This document shows positions 46,411 through 55,425 of a stretch of DNA of 64,000 bases, piece by piece (within the stretch, counting starts at the first letter, position 1; the number at the start of each line of letters is the position of its first letter). Both the position numbers and the translations under genes were made by a program. Below the pieces are notes generated by a model. That model was not told where the DNA came from and searched no databases. It was given only the letters and a program-made list of their open reading frames with translations. Origin of the DNA: Mycobacteroides chelonae (GTDB taxonomy: Bacteria; Actinomycetota; Actinomycetes; Mycobacteriales; Mycobacteriaceae); contig JACHLF010000001.1 in assembly GCA_014204435.1 (NCBI GenBank), positions 512,791 through 576,790 of the forward strand. Direction: 5' to 3'.

Positions 46411-48180
46411 GTGAGTGACGCAACCAGCCCGTCGGGATCGAGTGGACCCATGTACACGTTCCTTGGACCGCAGGCACGTTCGCTGAACTGGGAGCGCCTG
46501 GGATCCGAGCAGTTCGACGTCATCGTCATCGGTGGCGGCGTCGTCGGCGCCGGATCGGCCCTCGATGCGGCCACGCGCGGGCTCAAGGTGGCTCTGGTCG
46601 AGGCGCGTGACTTCGCATCGGGAACATCGAGCCGCTCCTCGAAAATGTTCCACGGCGGCCTGCGCTACCTGGAACAGCTCGAGTTCGGTTTGGTTCAGGA
46701 GGCATTGCGCGAGCGGGAGTTGTGCCTGTCGACACTGGCGCCGCATCTGGTCAAGCCGTTGCCGTTCCTGTTCCCACTGACCAACCGCTGGTGGGAGCGG
46801 CCATATGTGGCCGCCGGCATCTTCCTGTACGACCAGATGGGCGGTGCGAAATCCGTTCCCGCACAAAAACACCTCACCCGTGCGGGTGCACTGCGGCTGG
46901 CGCCGGGACTGAAACGCAACTCACTCGTCGGCGGCATCCGCTATTACGACACGGTGGTCGACGACGCTCGTCACACCATGAACGTGGCCCGTACTGCAGC
47001 ACACTACGGTGCAGTGGTCAGGGCTTCCACGCAGGTGGTCTCGCTGCTGCGTGAGGGCGATCGCGTCATCGGAGTGATGGTGCGCGACACCGAGAACGGC
47101 GCCGAGACCGAAGTTCGCGCGCACGTCGTGGTCAATGCCACCGGCGTATGGACCGACGAGATCCAGGCGTTGTCGCGTACGCGCGGCCGCTTCCGAGTGA
47201 CCGCGTCCAAGGGGGTACACATCGTGGTGCCGCGGGACAGGATCGTCAGCGAGGTGGCGATCATCCTGCGCACCGAAAAATCGGTGCTGTTCGTGATCCC
47301 ATGGGGCAACCACTGGATCATCGGGACCACCGACACCGAGTGGAACCTCGACCTGGCGCATCCCGCGGCCACCAAGGTGGACATCGACTACATTCTGGAC
47401 AAAGTCAACACAGTGCTGGCAACGCCGTTGACGCACAACGACATCGACGGGGTGTATGCGGGCCTGCGACCGCTGCTGGCCGGCGAGGACGACGACACCT
47501 CGAAGCTTTCCCGCGAGCACGCCGTCGCGGTGGCGGCGCCGGGTCTGGTGGCCATCGCGGGCGGAAAATACACGACTTACCGCGTGATGGCGGCCGACGC
47601 CATCGACATGGCAAGCGAATTCGTTCCGGCGCGGGTGGCGCCCTCGATCACCGAGAAGGTGCCGCTGCTGGGCGCCGACGGATACTTTGCGCTGATCAAC
47701 CAGACCGAGCATGTGGGTGAGACCTACGGCCTGCATCCGTACCGAGTGCGCCATCTGCTGGACCGGTACGGCTCACTGATCGGTGAGGTGCTTGCCTGTG
47801 CGGGCACGGATCGCAGCTTGCTGCAACCGATCGCCAAGGCACCGATGTATTTGAAGGTGGAGGCGCTCTACGCGGTGGCGGCCGAGGGCGCGCTGCATCT
47901 GGAGGACATCCTCGCCCGGCGTATGCGCATCGCCATCGAATACCCGCACCGCGGCGTGGACTGCGCACAGGAGGTCGCCGAGTTGGTGGCCCCGGTACTC
48001 GGCTGGTCCTCGGAAGACATTGTCCGCGAGGTGGATACCTACCGGGCGCGGGTCGATGCCGAGGTGCGTTCGCAGCGCCAGCCCGACGATGCCTCCGCGG
48101 ATGCGTTGCGGGTGGCAGCGCCGGAAGCACGTTCGTTCATCGTCGAACCGGTGACCGACGTGCTCTCGCCGTCGAAGTAG
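46411..48180 (+). CDS. glpD2: Glycerol-3-phosphate dehydrogenase, FAD-dependent
   Basis: A 589-residue membrane-associated flavoenzyme that oxidises sn-glycerol-3-phosphate to dihydroxyacetone phosphate and passes electrons to quinone. Motifs: FDVIVIGGGVVGAGSALDA (FAD), ARDFASGTSSRSSKMFHGGLRYLE (the family signature), GGIRYYDTVVDDARHT, VVNATGVWTDEI, and AGGKYTTYRVMAADAID. It begins with a GTG after a GGAAGGGAG Shine-Dalgarno. It ends ten bases before the next gene; in M. tuberculosis phoY1 lies in that gap. Confidence 0.95.
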   Translation: MSDATSPSGSSGPMYTFLGPQARSLNWERLGSEQFDVIVIGGGVVGAGSALDAATRGLKVALVEARDFASGTSSRSSKMFHGGLRYLEQLEFGLVQEALRERELCLSTLAPHLVKPLPFLFPLTNRWWERPYVAAGIFLYDQMGGAKSVPAQKHLTRAGALRLAPGLKRNSLVGGIRYYDTVVDDARHTMNVARTAAHYGAVVRASTQVVSLLREGDRVIGVMVRDTENGAETEVRAHVVVNATGVWTDEIQALSRTRGRFRVTASKGVHIVVPRDRIVSEVAIILRTEKSVLFVIPWGNHWIIGTTDTEWNLDLAHPAATKVDIDYILDKVNTVLATPLTHNDIDGVYAGLRPLLAGEDDDTSKLSREHAVAVAAPGLVAIAGGKYTTYRVMAADAIDMASEFVPARVAPSITEKVPLLGADGYFALINQTEHVGETYGLHPYRVRHLLDRYGSLIGEVLACAGTDRSLLQPIAKAPMYLKVEALYAVAAEGALHLEDILARRMRIAIEYPHRGVDCAQEVAELVAPVLGWSSEDIVREVDTYRARVDAEVRSQRQPDDASADALRVAAPEARSFIVEPVTDVLSPSK

Positions 48181-48190
48181 GTCGCCGACG

Positions 48191-49084
48191 ATGAGCCCGA
48201 GAAGACGGGCTCCCGATCCACCGCTGCCGGTGCGAGGCGGCTTGGGTCCGGTGCGCATTCGGCTGCACGGCGACGGACCCGTGCTGGACGAGCTGGTGGC
48301 CCGTTTCGGCTCCGCGGCCGCTGATCAGTTGAGTCGAGGCGATGTCGTCGACGCCATGGGGACCACCGTCACCGCCGATACCCGCGTGCCGGCGGGCTCA
48401 CTGGTGTATACGTATCGCGAACCGGTCGCGGAGGTTCCCGTGCCGTTCGCCATCGACGTATTGCACTGGGACGAGAACGTCGTGGTGGTCGACAAGCCGC
48501 ATTTCCTGTCCACGATGCCGCGTGGGCGGCATGTCACCGAGACCGCGCTGGTGCGGCTGAGAAAGACGCTGGACCTGCCGGAGTTGGCACCCGCGCATCG
48601 CCTCGATCGGCTCACTGCGGGGGTGTTGTTATTCACGGTGCGCCGCGATGTGCGTTCGGCGTATCACGCGTTGTTCGCGCACCGTCAAGTGTCCAAGACC
48701 TACGAGGCGTTGGCCCCCGTCGATCCGGCCATCGCGCTTCCGCTGACCTTGCGTAGCAGAATCGTCAAGCAGCGCAGCATACTTCAGGCGTACGAGGAGC
48801 AGGGGCCGGTGAACGCCGAGACTCATGTCGAGCTGATCGACCAGCGGGAGACGGTGGGTAGATACCGGCTCGCCCCGCGCACGGGGCAGACACATCAGCT
48901 TCGTGTGCACATGAACAGCCTGGGAGTCCCGATCGTCAACGATCCGCTCTATCCGAAGGTGGTCGACGTGGCAGCGGACGACTTCACCCGTCCGCTGCAG
49001 CTGCTGGCACGCTCGCTGGCCTTCCGTGACCCGTTGACCGGCAAGGACGTTCGATACGAGTCGGTGCGCGAGTTGGGGCAGTAG
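48191..49084 (+). CDS. RluA-family pseudouridine synthase (Rv3300c-like)
   Basis: A 297-residue pseudouridine synthase. Catalytic motif AHRLDRLTAGVLLFT holds the aspartate; RQVSKTYEALAP and the terminal RTGQTHQLRVHMNSLGVPIVNDPLY are further RluA signatures. The N-terminal region has a short S4-like stretch rather than a full domain. The RNA target (23S rRNA or tRNA) cannot be decided. Its 3' end is overlapped by the frameshifted tail of the convergent PPOX gene. Confidence 0.88.
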   Translation: MSPRRRAPDPPLPVRGGLGPVRIRLHGDGPVLDELVARFGSAAADQLSRGDVVDAMGTTVTADTRVPAGSLVYTYREPVAEVPVPFAIDVLHWDENVVVVDKPHFLSTMPRGRHVTETALVRLRKTLDLPELAPAHRLDRLTAGVLLFTVRRDVRSAYHALFAHRQVSKTYEALAPVDPAIALPLTLRSRIVKQRSILQAYEEQGPVNAETHVELIDQRETVGRYRLAPRTGQTHQLRVHMNSLGVPIVNDPLYPKVVDVAADDFTRPLQLLARSLAFRDPLTGKDVRYESVRELGQ

Positions 49085-49692
49085 CGCACGGTCAGCTGGG
49101 TCGCTGTTCGAGCTCGGTGACCCGCGCGTAGTCGCTCGACTTCGGCGGTCAGTTCGGCTTCCCGGGCGGCGGCCTTTTCCTGATACGCCTTGCCGAGCTC
49201 AGTGAGGTACTGCTGGTCGCCGCGGGGAATGATGCTGCGCGAGCGGTTCCAGTCGGACGCCTCCACCGCCACTTCGATCTCCCGGCGTTCACCCTCATGC
49301 ACCCTGCCGCGGCCAAACACCTTGAGACGCTGCTTGCGCGAATAGTCGACGAAGATCATCGCCAACCGATCATCGGCCGCAAGGTTTCCCAGTGTCACGA
49401 ATTGGCTGTTGCCGGGCAGATCGACGAATCGCAGGGTGTTGCCGCCGAGGTGGCGGACAAATCCCTCAGGGCCGCTGCGGTATTGGAGGTATGGCCATCC
49501 GGTCGGGGCCACGGTGCTCAGGCAGAACTGTGTCGCGTCGGCGATCATCCGCAACACCCGCGCTCCCAGATCATCGGGGCCGTCATCCGGGCGCTCCAGG
49601 TGTGTGCCGTAGGCAACGTAGCTGACGTTGGCCCGTTGCCGCGCGATCGCCTCGGGACCGAAGGCGCGGTAGTGATAGTGGTTGTTGCTCAC
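48949..49692 (-). CDS. Pyridoxamine 5'-phosphate oxidase-like flavin-binding protein, C-terminus frameshifted
   Basis: A PPOX-like split beta-barrel protein: QFCLSTVAPTGWPYLQYRSGPEGF, then GNTLRFVDLPGNSQFVTLGNLAADDRLAMIFVDY (flavin-binding strands) and a helical end (QYLTELGKAYQEKAAAREAELTAEVERLR). The GTG at 49692 overlaps the VOC stop (GTGA). After LRA at about 49123-49128 the frame runs on antisense to the pseudouridine synthase to 48949. Restoring two bases in the CGCGCG tract instead gives LRARVTELEQRPS and a stop at 49092, a natural coiled-coil ending. I infer a two-base contraction that adds a false ~50-residue tail. Confidence 0.7.
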   Translation of the reverse strand: MSNNHYHYRAFGPEAIARQRANVSYVAYGTHLERPDDGPDDLGARVLRMIADATQFCLSTVAPTGWPYLQYRSGPEGFVRHLGGNTLRFVDLPGNSQFVTLGNLAADDRLAMIFVDYSRKQRLKVFGRGRVHEGERREIEVAVEASDWNRSRSIIPRGDQQYLTELGKAYQEKAAAREAELTAEVERLRAGHRARTATQLTVRYCPNSRTDSYRTSLPVNGSRKASERASSCSGRVKSSAATSTTFG

Positions 49693-50051
49693 GGGTACAC
49701 CGCGATCGCGATGAGATTTCCGTCGAGGTCGCGGCAGTAATGCGAGGTCATCTCGCCCAGCGCGCCGATCTTGGTCACCGGCCCCTGCGCGATGTCCACC
49801 TCGCAGGCCGCGAGGTGCTCGCGAACCTCGGTCGGAGAAGCATCGGTGACGAAACACAGGTCATTGGAGCCCGCCGCGGCGGCGACGCCGGTGAACCACG
49901 CATCCTGAGTCGCCGTGATGGGTCGCAGATTGATCTTTTGACTGCCGAACATCAGGGCGGTGCGGTCCGCGGGCCCGAAGGTTTCTCGCGCCATGCCGAG
50001 CATACGTTCGTACCACGCCGCCGTGGTCTCCACGTGGGCGCAGTTGATCAC
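49689..50051 (-). CDS. VOC-superfamily protein
   Basis: A 120-residue single VOC module (TTAAWYERMLGM at the N-terminus, MTSHYCRDLDGNLIAIAVYP at the C-terminus, with the metal-site glutamate position in the second beta-strand occupied by HYCRDLDGN). The only start I find is the GTG at 50051, which leaves out the usual first strand (VDHI precedes it in frame, but no standard start codon lies upstream before a stop), so the 5' end is uncertain. It lies 22 bases after lhr and is coupled to the PPOX gene. Confidence 0.7.
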   Translation of the reverse strand: MINCAHVETTAAWYERMLGMARETFGPADRTALMFGSQKINLRPITATQDAWFTGVAAAAGSNDLCFVTDASPTEVREHLAACEVDIAQGPVTKIGALGEMTSHYCRDLDGNLIAIAVYP

Positions 50052-50073
50052 GATGTGGTCAACCGGATAACCT

Positions 50074-53000
50074 TCACTTGCGTATCCTCAGCCCTTTCGG
50101 CGTCCGGGCGAAACCTGCCTCCAGCAGGGCCGTGATCACGACCGACTCCCCGATATCGAAGACCGATCTGCCATCGACTCTTTCGATCACCAGACCATCG
50201 AGCCCACCATCGCGTACCAATTCCATCGTGCCCAATGCCGCCGCGTGCAGCGTCGTGGGGTCGGTCACGAAGCTCAGCAGCGACTTGCCACCCCGCTCGA
50301 TGTAGATCGTCAGATCACCGTCGACAAGCACAGCGAGGGCCCCTGCTTTTCTCCCCGGCCGATGGCCGGAGTCGGAGAACGTCTGTGGCCACGCCAACGC
50401 CGCCCCGTAGGGGTTGGCTGGATCTGTCGCCGCCAACACCGTTGCCCGATACGGTTTGCGTCGGTCGTCGACGGTGTCGAGGTACTCGCGCAGCCTGTCG
50501 ACGGTCGCGGATGAGGCGAACTGGGCGCCACCCAGCGATTCGACGAAGTATCCCCGGCGGCAGCGTCCGTTGTCCTCGAGTGTCGAGAGCACCTTGTACA
50601 GCCAGGCGAAACCGCCCGCGATTCCCTCAGTGACGACGCTGCCCTTGGTCACCACGCCGTACCTGCCGAGCAGAAGCTCGGCCTGCATGTGCGAGCGCTC
50701 GGTACCGTCCGCCAGCCTTTCGGGCAGCATCGACCAGCGGCCGGCGACTGCGGGGTCTACGGGCGCAGCGGTGGGGATCGGGGTGTAGGCGCGCAACCTC
50801 GGTGCTCGCCGGCTCCGATGCGCGGTGCGCGATGTGGTGCTGCTGCCCAGCAGCGTCCGCACTGGAGCGAAGGTGTCGCCCGTCACCAGCCCGGCCCACA
50901 CCAGATCCCACAGCGCCGTCCTGGTGGCGCCCTCCCCGAATTGGCGGAAGAAGTACCCTCCGCCGGCGGCAAGACCGTCCAGGATCGCGCGATGAGCCTC
51001 ATCGAGCACGAGGGGATCGGCGGCAGCGAGGATTGCGGGGGCAATCCCACTCGGGTGCAAGGCGATCCAGCCATCCTGTGCGGTGATCGAGCCGTGTCCC
51101 GACCATACGGCCTCACCGGAGGCCAGCAGCTCGTCGAGCATCTGCGGGGAGTAGTCGCGAACGCGCCGTGCCAGGATCAGCGGCTCCCAGGCGGACGCGG
51201 GTATCGGGACCCCGGCGAGTTGGTCGATGACCGTAGCGACACCGTCGACCCCGCGCAGGCTCGAATCGAGGTACTGCCAGTCGGGCAGGAATCGCGCGAA
51301 CGCGGATGTGCTGACGGGCTCCACCTGCGCGCGCAATGCCGCCAGGGATCGCCTGCGCAGAATGCGGAGGACCTCGGCGTCGCACCACTGTTCGGAATCT
51401 GTTGCATCAGAGGTGAACTCACCGCGTATCAGCTGGCCGCGCGCGTCCATCGCGGAGAGCGTGTCGGCGGCAACGCGGACACCGATGCCGAAGCGTTCGG
51501 CGGCCTGGCCGGTGGTGAACGGGCCGTGCGTTCTGGCGTATCGGCCCAGCAGCTCCCCGAGCGGATCGGTCGTCGCGTCGGTGAAGGCCGCGGGCACACC
51601 CGGTGGTACCGGCACCCCGAGCGCGTCGCGTAGTCGTGCCACGTCCTCGACGGCGGCCCACCAGGTGCGTTTCCCGTAGTGGGTCTGGACCACTCTGCGC
51701 GCGGCCACAAGCCCATTGAGCCAATCGGTGCCGACGCCGTTGCAGCGCGCGGTGATTTCCTCGGCGGTAAGCGGGCCGAGGAGCCGGAACAGGTCGGCCA
51801 GGGCTTCCGAGTCGCGCGCCGTGCGCTCATCGGCCAGATGCTGCAGTTGTCGTTCGGTCGCCTCGATGACCGCCGGGTCGAGTAGTTCTCGCAGCTCCAC
51901 CCGGCCCATGAGCTCGGCGAGCAGTCCGGTGTCCAGCGAGAGGGCGGCGGCGCGCCGCTCCGCCAGCGGGCGATCCTCGTCGTACATGAAACCGCCGATA
52001 TAGCTGAATAATTGGGCGGCCGCGAAGGGGGAGGGTGCATCGGTCTGCACCTCCACGATCCTGACCTGGCGCTGCTCGATGCTGGACATCAACCGCACCA
52101 GGGTTCCGATGTCGTAGACGTCCTGCAGGCATTCGCGCAGTGCCTCCAGGACTATTGGGAAGTCGGAGTGCTTACGTGCGACATCCAGCAGTTGTGCGGC
52201 ACGCTGGCGTTGCTGCCACAGCGGCGAGCGTCGACCGGGGGTTCGGCGGGGTAAGAGCAGGGCCCGCGCCGCGCATTCGCGGAACCGCGCCGCGAACAAC
52301 GCGGACCCACCGACCTCCCGCGTCACGATCGTCTCGATCTCTGCGGGGTCGAAGACGAAAAGACCCGCTCCGGGTGGGCTGTCATCGGTATCGGGGAGCC
52401 GCACCACGATCCCGTCGTCGGTGGCGGTGGGGGACTCGCTGACGCCGTAGCGCTGCTGGAGCCGGTCGGCGACCGCGAGCGCCAGCGGGCCGTTGACCCG
52501 TAGCCCATAGGGACAATGCAGCACGATGCGCCAGTCACCGAGCTCGTCGCGGAATCTCTCGACAATCAGCGTGGTGTCGGTAGGCACGGCGCCCGTCGAC
52601 TGCAGCTGGTCGGTGAGCAGCGCACGCAGGTTCCTCATCGCGTAGTCATCGAACCCCATAGCGGTGCAGTACTTCTCGAACTCGGCTTCTTGTGCGGCGG
52701 CCAGTTCTCCGGTCAGGCGTCCCAATGCCATGGCGAGTTCTGCTGGTCGACCCACCGAGTCGCCGCGCCAGAAGGGCAGCCGGCCCGGTTGGCCGAAGGC
52801 GGGTACCACGACCACCCGTTCGTGGGTGATCTCGGTGATACGCCAACTGGTGGCGCCCAACGAGATCACGTCGCCGGGCCGCGACTCGTAGACCATCTCC
52901 TCGTCGAGTTCGCCCACACGGGAGGGCTTCTCCCCCTCGCCCCCGGCGTACATGTAGACCGTGAACATGCCGCGATCCGGAATCGCGCCCCCGGACGTCA

Positions 53001-54621
53001 CGGCCAGCCGTTGTGATCCGGGGCGGCCGGTGAGCGTCCCCTTGTCTCTGTCGTATACGACGCGAGGACGCAGCTCGGCGAAATCGGTGGATGGGTACTT
53101 GCCGCTGAGCAAGTCGAGTACCGCGTCAAATGCGCTGCGCGGCAGGGATGTGAAGGGAGCGCTGCGCCTGACCACGTCGAACCATTTCTCGACGTCCAGA
53201 GGGTCCAGCGCGCAGGCGGCCACCGTATGCTGGGCGAGGATGTCCAGCGGATTGGCGGGCACCCGGAGGGTCTCGATGTCTCCTCGAAGCATGCGCCGTA
53301 CCGTGACCGCGCAGCCCAACAGATCGGTGCGATGTTTGGGGAAGAGCACGCCCCGGGACACCTCGCCGACCTGGTGCCCGGCGCGGCCGATGCGTTGCAA
53401 TCCGCTGGCCACCGATGGCGGTGCCTCCACCTGGACCACCAGATCCACAGCTCCCATATCGATTCCGAGCTCCAGGCTGCTGGTGGCCACCACGCATTTG
53501 AGACGTCCGGTCTTCAGATCGTCTTCGATGTTGGCGCGTTGCTCCTTGCTCACCGAGCCGTGATGCGCCCGGGCGAGGAGCGGTGCCGCGCCGTAAGTCT
53601 GTCCGCTGCCCATGATGTGCGCCGGTGGCCCGCCGGGCACTCCCGGATTGGATGTGGGGGTGAGGTCCACACCCAGGCGTTCGGCGTGAATCTCGTTGAA
53701 CCGTGCGGTGAGCCGCTCGGCGAGGCGGCGGGAGTTGGCGAAGACGATGCTGGATCGATGTGTCTCGATGAGGTCGACGATGCGTTGTTCGACATGGGGC
53801 CATATGGAGTTGGTACCGGCGTTCGTCGCCTCGGGGTCTGGATAGGTGTCGGGGGCACTCATGTCCGAGACAGGCACCACCACCGACAGGTCGAAGGTCT
53901 TCGGGCTGGCCGGTGCGACGATCGTGGCGGGGGCACGGCCGGACAGGAATCGGGCCACCTCGGCTGCGGGCTTGACCGTCGCCGACAGACCGATTCGCTG
54001 TGCGGGCCGGGAAAGCCGTTCATCCAGCCGTTCCAGTGACAGCGCTAGATGTGCACCGCGTTTGGTACCGGCCACCGCGTGCACTTCATCGACGATGACC
54101 GTCCGTACCGTGTCCAAGGTTTCGCGCGCGGCAGAGGTCAGCATCAGGAACAGCGATTCGGGGGTGGTGATGAGAATGTCCGGTGGAGACGAGATCAATG
54201 CGCGGCGCCGCTGCGCGGGGGTATCGCCCGAGCGCACGCCGATCGTGATGGAGGGTTCGGGTAGCCCCATCCGCGTCGTGGTCCGGGCGATCCCGGCCAG
54301 GGGAGCGCGTAGGTTTCGTTCGACGTCGACCGCGAGGGCCTTGAGAGGAGAGACGTACAGGATCTTGGTTCCTCGCGGGGCCGGAGCCACATCGCCGGTG
54401 ACATTCAGCCCGGGCTCGGCGCCGACCAGGGTGTCGATGGCCCACAGAAACGCCGCGAGGGTCTTACCGGAGCCTGTGGGCGCGACAACGAGTGTGTTGT
54501 CGCCGTTGGCGATGGACTGCCACGCGCCGGACTGGGCCTGTGTGGGTGCCGAGAACGATTCGGTGAACCATTCTCGCGTGGGTGCCGAGAACCGGGCGAG
54601 CGGACCGGGCTCGCTGCTCAT
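50074..54621 (-). CDS. lhr: Large ATP-dependent helicase Lhr
   Basis: A 1515-residue superfamily 2 helicase, the full expected length. Motif I APTGSGKTLAAFLWA, motif II IVDEVHAV, motif III GLSATVKP, ELGIDMGAVDLVVQVEAPPSVA and motif VI QRIGRAGHQVG are all present in the first ~420 residues, followed by the winged-helix region and the large Lhr C-terminal domain. Mycobacterial Lhr is a 3'-to-5' ssDNA-dependent ATPase/RNA:DNA helicase linked to DNA-damage repair. M. tuberculosis has it as Rv3296. nei, lpqC and atsB, which flank it there, are missing here. Confidence 0.96.
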   Translation of the reverse strand: MSSEPGPLARFSAPTREWFTESFSAPTQAQSGAWQSIANGDNTLVVAPTGSGKTLAAFLWAIDTLVGAEPGLNVTGDVAPAPRGTKILYVSPLKALAVDVERNLRAPLAGIARTTTRMGLPEPSITIGVRSGDTPAQRRRALISSPPDILITTPESLFLMLTSAARETLDTVRTVIVDEVHAVAGTKRGAHLALSLERLDERLSRPAQRIGLSATVKPAAEVARFLSGRAPATIVAPASPKTFDLSVVVPVSDMSAPDTYPDPEATNAGTNSIWPHVEQRIVDLIETHRSSIVFANSRRLAERLTARFNEIHAERLGVDLTPTSNPGVPGGPPAHIMGSGQTYGAAPLLARAHHGSVSKEQRANIEDDLKTGRLKCVVATSSLELGIDMGAVDLVVQVEAPPSVASGLQRIGRAGHQVGEVSRGVLFPKHRTDLLGCAVTVRRMLRGDIETLRVPANPLDILAQHTVAACALDPLDVEKWFDVVRRSAPFTSLPRSAFDAVLDLLSGKYPSTDFAELRPRVVYDRDKGTLTGRPGSQRLAVTSGGAIPDRGMFTVYMYAGGEGEKPSRVGELDEEMVYESRPGDVISLGATSWRITEITHERVVVVPAFGQPGRLPFWRGDSVGRPAELAMALGRLTGELAAAQEAEFEKYCTAMGFDDYAMRNLRALLTDQLQSTGAVPTDTTLIVERFRDELGDWRIVLHCPYGLRVNGPLALAVADRLQQRYGVSESPTATDDGIVVRLPDTDDSPPGAGLFVFDPAEIETIVTREVGGSALFAARFRECAARALLLPRRTPGRRSPLWQQRQRAAQLLDVARKHSDFPIVLEALRECLQDVYDIGTLVRLMSSIEQRQVRIVEVQTDAPSPFAAAQLFSYIGGFMYDEDRPLAERRAAALSLDTGLLAELMGRVELRELLDPAVIEATERQLQHLADERTARDSEALADLFRLLGPLTAEEITARCNGVGTDWLNGLVAARRVVQTHYGKRTWWAAVEDVARLRDALGVPVPPGVPAAFTDATTDPLGELLGRYARTHGPFTTGQAAERFGIGVRVAADTLSAMDARGQLIRGEFTSDATDSEQWCDAEVLRILRRRSLAALRAQVEPVSTSAFARFLPDWQYLDSSLRGVDGVATVIDQLAGVPIPASAWEPLILARRVRDYSPQMLDELLASGEAVWSGHGSITAQDGWIALHPSGIAPAILAAADPLVLDEAHRAILDGLAAGGGYFFRQFGEGATRTALWDLVWAGLVTGDTFAPVRTLLGSSTTSRTAHRSRRAPRLRAYTPIPTAAPVDPAVAGRWSMLPERLADGTERSHMQAELLLGRYGVVTKGSVVTEGIAGGFAWLYKVLSTLEDNGRCRRGYFVESLGGAQFASSATVDRLREYLDTVDDRRKPYRATVLAATDPANPYGAALAWPQTFSDSGHRPGRKAGALAVLVDGDLTIYIERGGKSLLSFVTDPTTLHAAALGTMELVRDGGLDGLVIERVDGRSVFDIGESVVITALLEAGFARTPKGLRIRK

Positions 54622-54657
54622 CGGGCCATCGTGCCAACAGGGACCGACATCGGGGAT

Positions 54658-55338
54658 TTAGTCGGCGCCCATGAGATCGACCACTGCTTGCGGGATGTTC
54701 GACACGCGGCGTACCGCATCGATCATGGCGTGCGCGGAGGTATCGGCGAGCCAGTCGACGTCCAGGTCGGGATTGAGTGCGCGCTGGCGGGCCAATTCCT
54801 GGTTGAAAGCAAGCCAGGCGCGGATGACCACCTTCAGATCGGTCACCAGGGCCGGAGTCATCTCGTCGCCCGCGACATGATCGACGACGGCCATGATGCG
54901 GTCGGTCTGTTTGTCGTATTCCTGCTGCTCGATCGCCATGACAGTGGGGTCGGCCGAATCGATCATTCGGAAGACAGTCACCGGTGCGAACGGGTGGTCC
55001 TCCTGGTAATGCAGGTAGACCAGAAGGGTGCGCCGGAGCCGCTCGAAGCCGGAGAGCGTCTGATCCATATCAAGCGAGATCGTGGCGTCGTAGAGCCTGT
55101 CGTACTCGGCCTGCATGACCGCGGTGTAGAAGGAGCGCTTGTCGGGGAAGTAGCGGTACAGCAGCGCCCGTGAGACGCCGGCCTGCTCGGCTACCTCATC
55201 CATGCGCACATCGTCATAGTGACGTTCGCCGAACAGCTGAGTCCCGAACTCCAGGAGCTCGGCACGCCGATCTTCGGGGGTGAGCCGACGACGAGGCGAC
55301 GATCCGTTCGGGCGAACTGCATCGGAGTCGTCGGTCAT
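54658..55338 (-). CDS. TetR-family transcriptional regulator
   Basis: A 226-residue regulator. The N-terminal helix-turn-helix is RRAELLEFGTQLFGERHYDDVRMDEVAEQ then AGVSRALLYRYFPDKRSFYTAV, the classic TetR pattern; the remaining ~150 residues form an all-helical ligand and dimer domain. A TAAAAT -10 ends seven bases before the ATG, so it is probably transcribed separately from pcd upstream. Position corresponds to Rv3295. Target unknown; lhr lies immediately downstream on the same strand. Confidence 0.85.
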   Translation of the reverse strand: MTDDSDAVRPNGSSPRRRLTPEDRRAELLEFGTQLFGERHYDDVRMDEVAEQAGVSRALLYRYFPDKRSFYTAVMQAEYDRLYDATISLDMDQTLSGFERLRRTLLVYLHYQEDHPFAPVTVFRMIDSADPTVMAIEQQEYDKQTDRIMAVVDHVAGDEMTPALVTDLKVVIRAWLAFNQELARQRALNPDLDVDWLADTSAHAMIDAVRRVSNIPQAVVDLMGAD

Positions 55339-55345
55339 CCCGCCA

Positions 55346-55351
55346 ATTTTA
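55346..55351 (-). promoter_or_regulatory. Leaderless -10 for the tetR gene
   Basis: Minus-strand TAAAAT ends seven bases (TGGCGGG) before the ATG at 55338. Confidence 0.5.
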
Positions 55352-55380
55352 CTAGCCTGCCCGATATCACTTGGCGAGAT

Positions 55381-55425
55381 CGATCAGCCCGTCGATCAGC
55401 CCGTCGATCAGCCCGTCGATCAGCC
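55381..55425. repeat. 12-bp tandem repeat, 3.75 copies
   Basis: CGATCAGCCCGT is repeated at 55381, 55393 and 55405, with a partial fourth copy to 55425. It lies between pcd and tetR and covers the pcd stop codon. Perfect copies of a multiple of three suggest a variable-number locus. Confidence 0.85.

Noticed and set aside
53227..54039. Several long frames antisense to lhr, pcd and icd2
   Set aside because: High-GC third positions keep the opposite strand open; none shows motifs or a plausible start signal.
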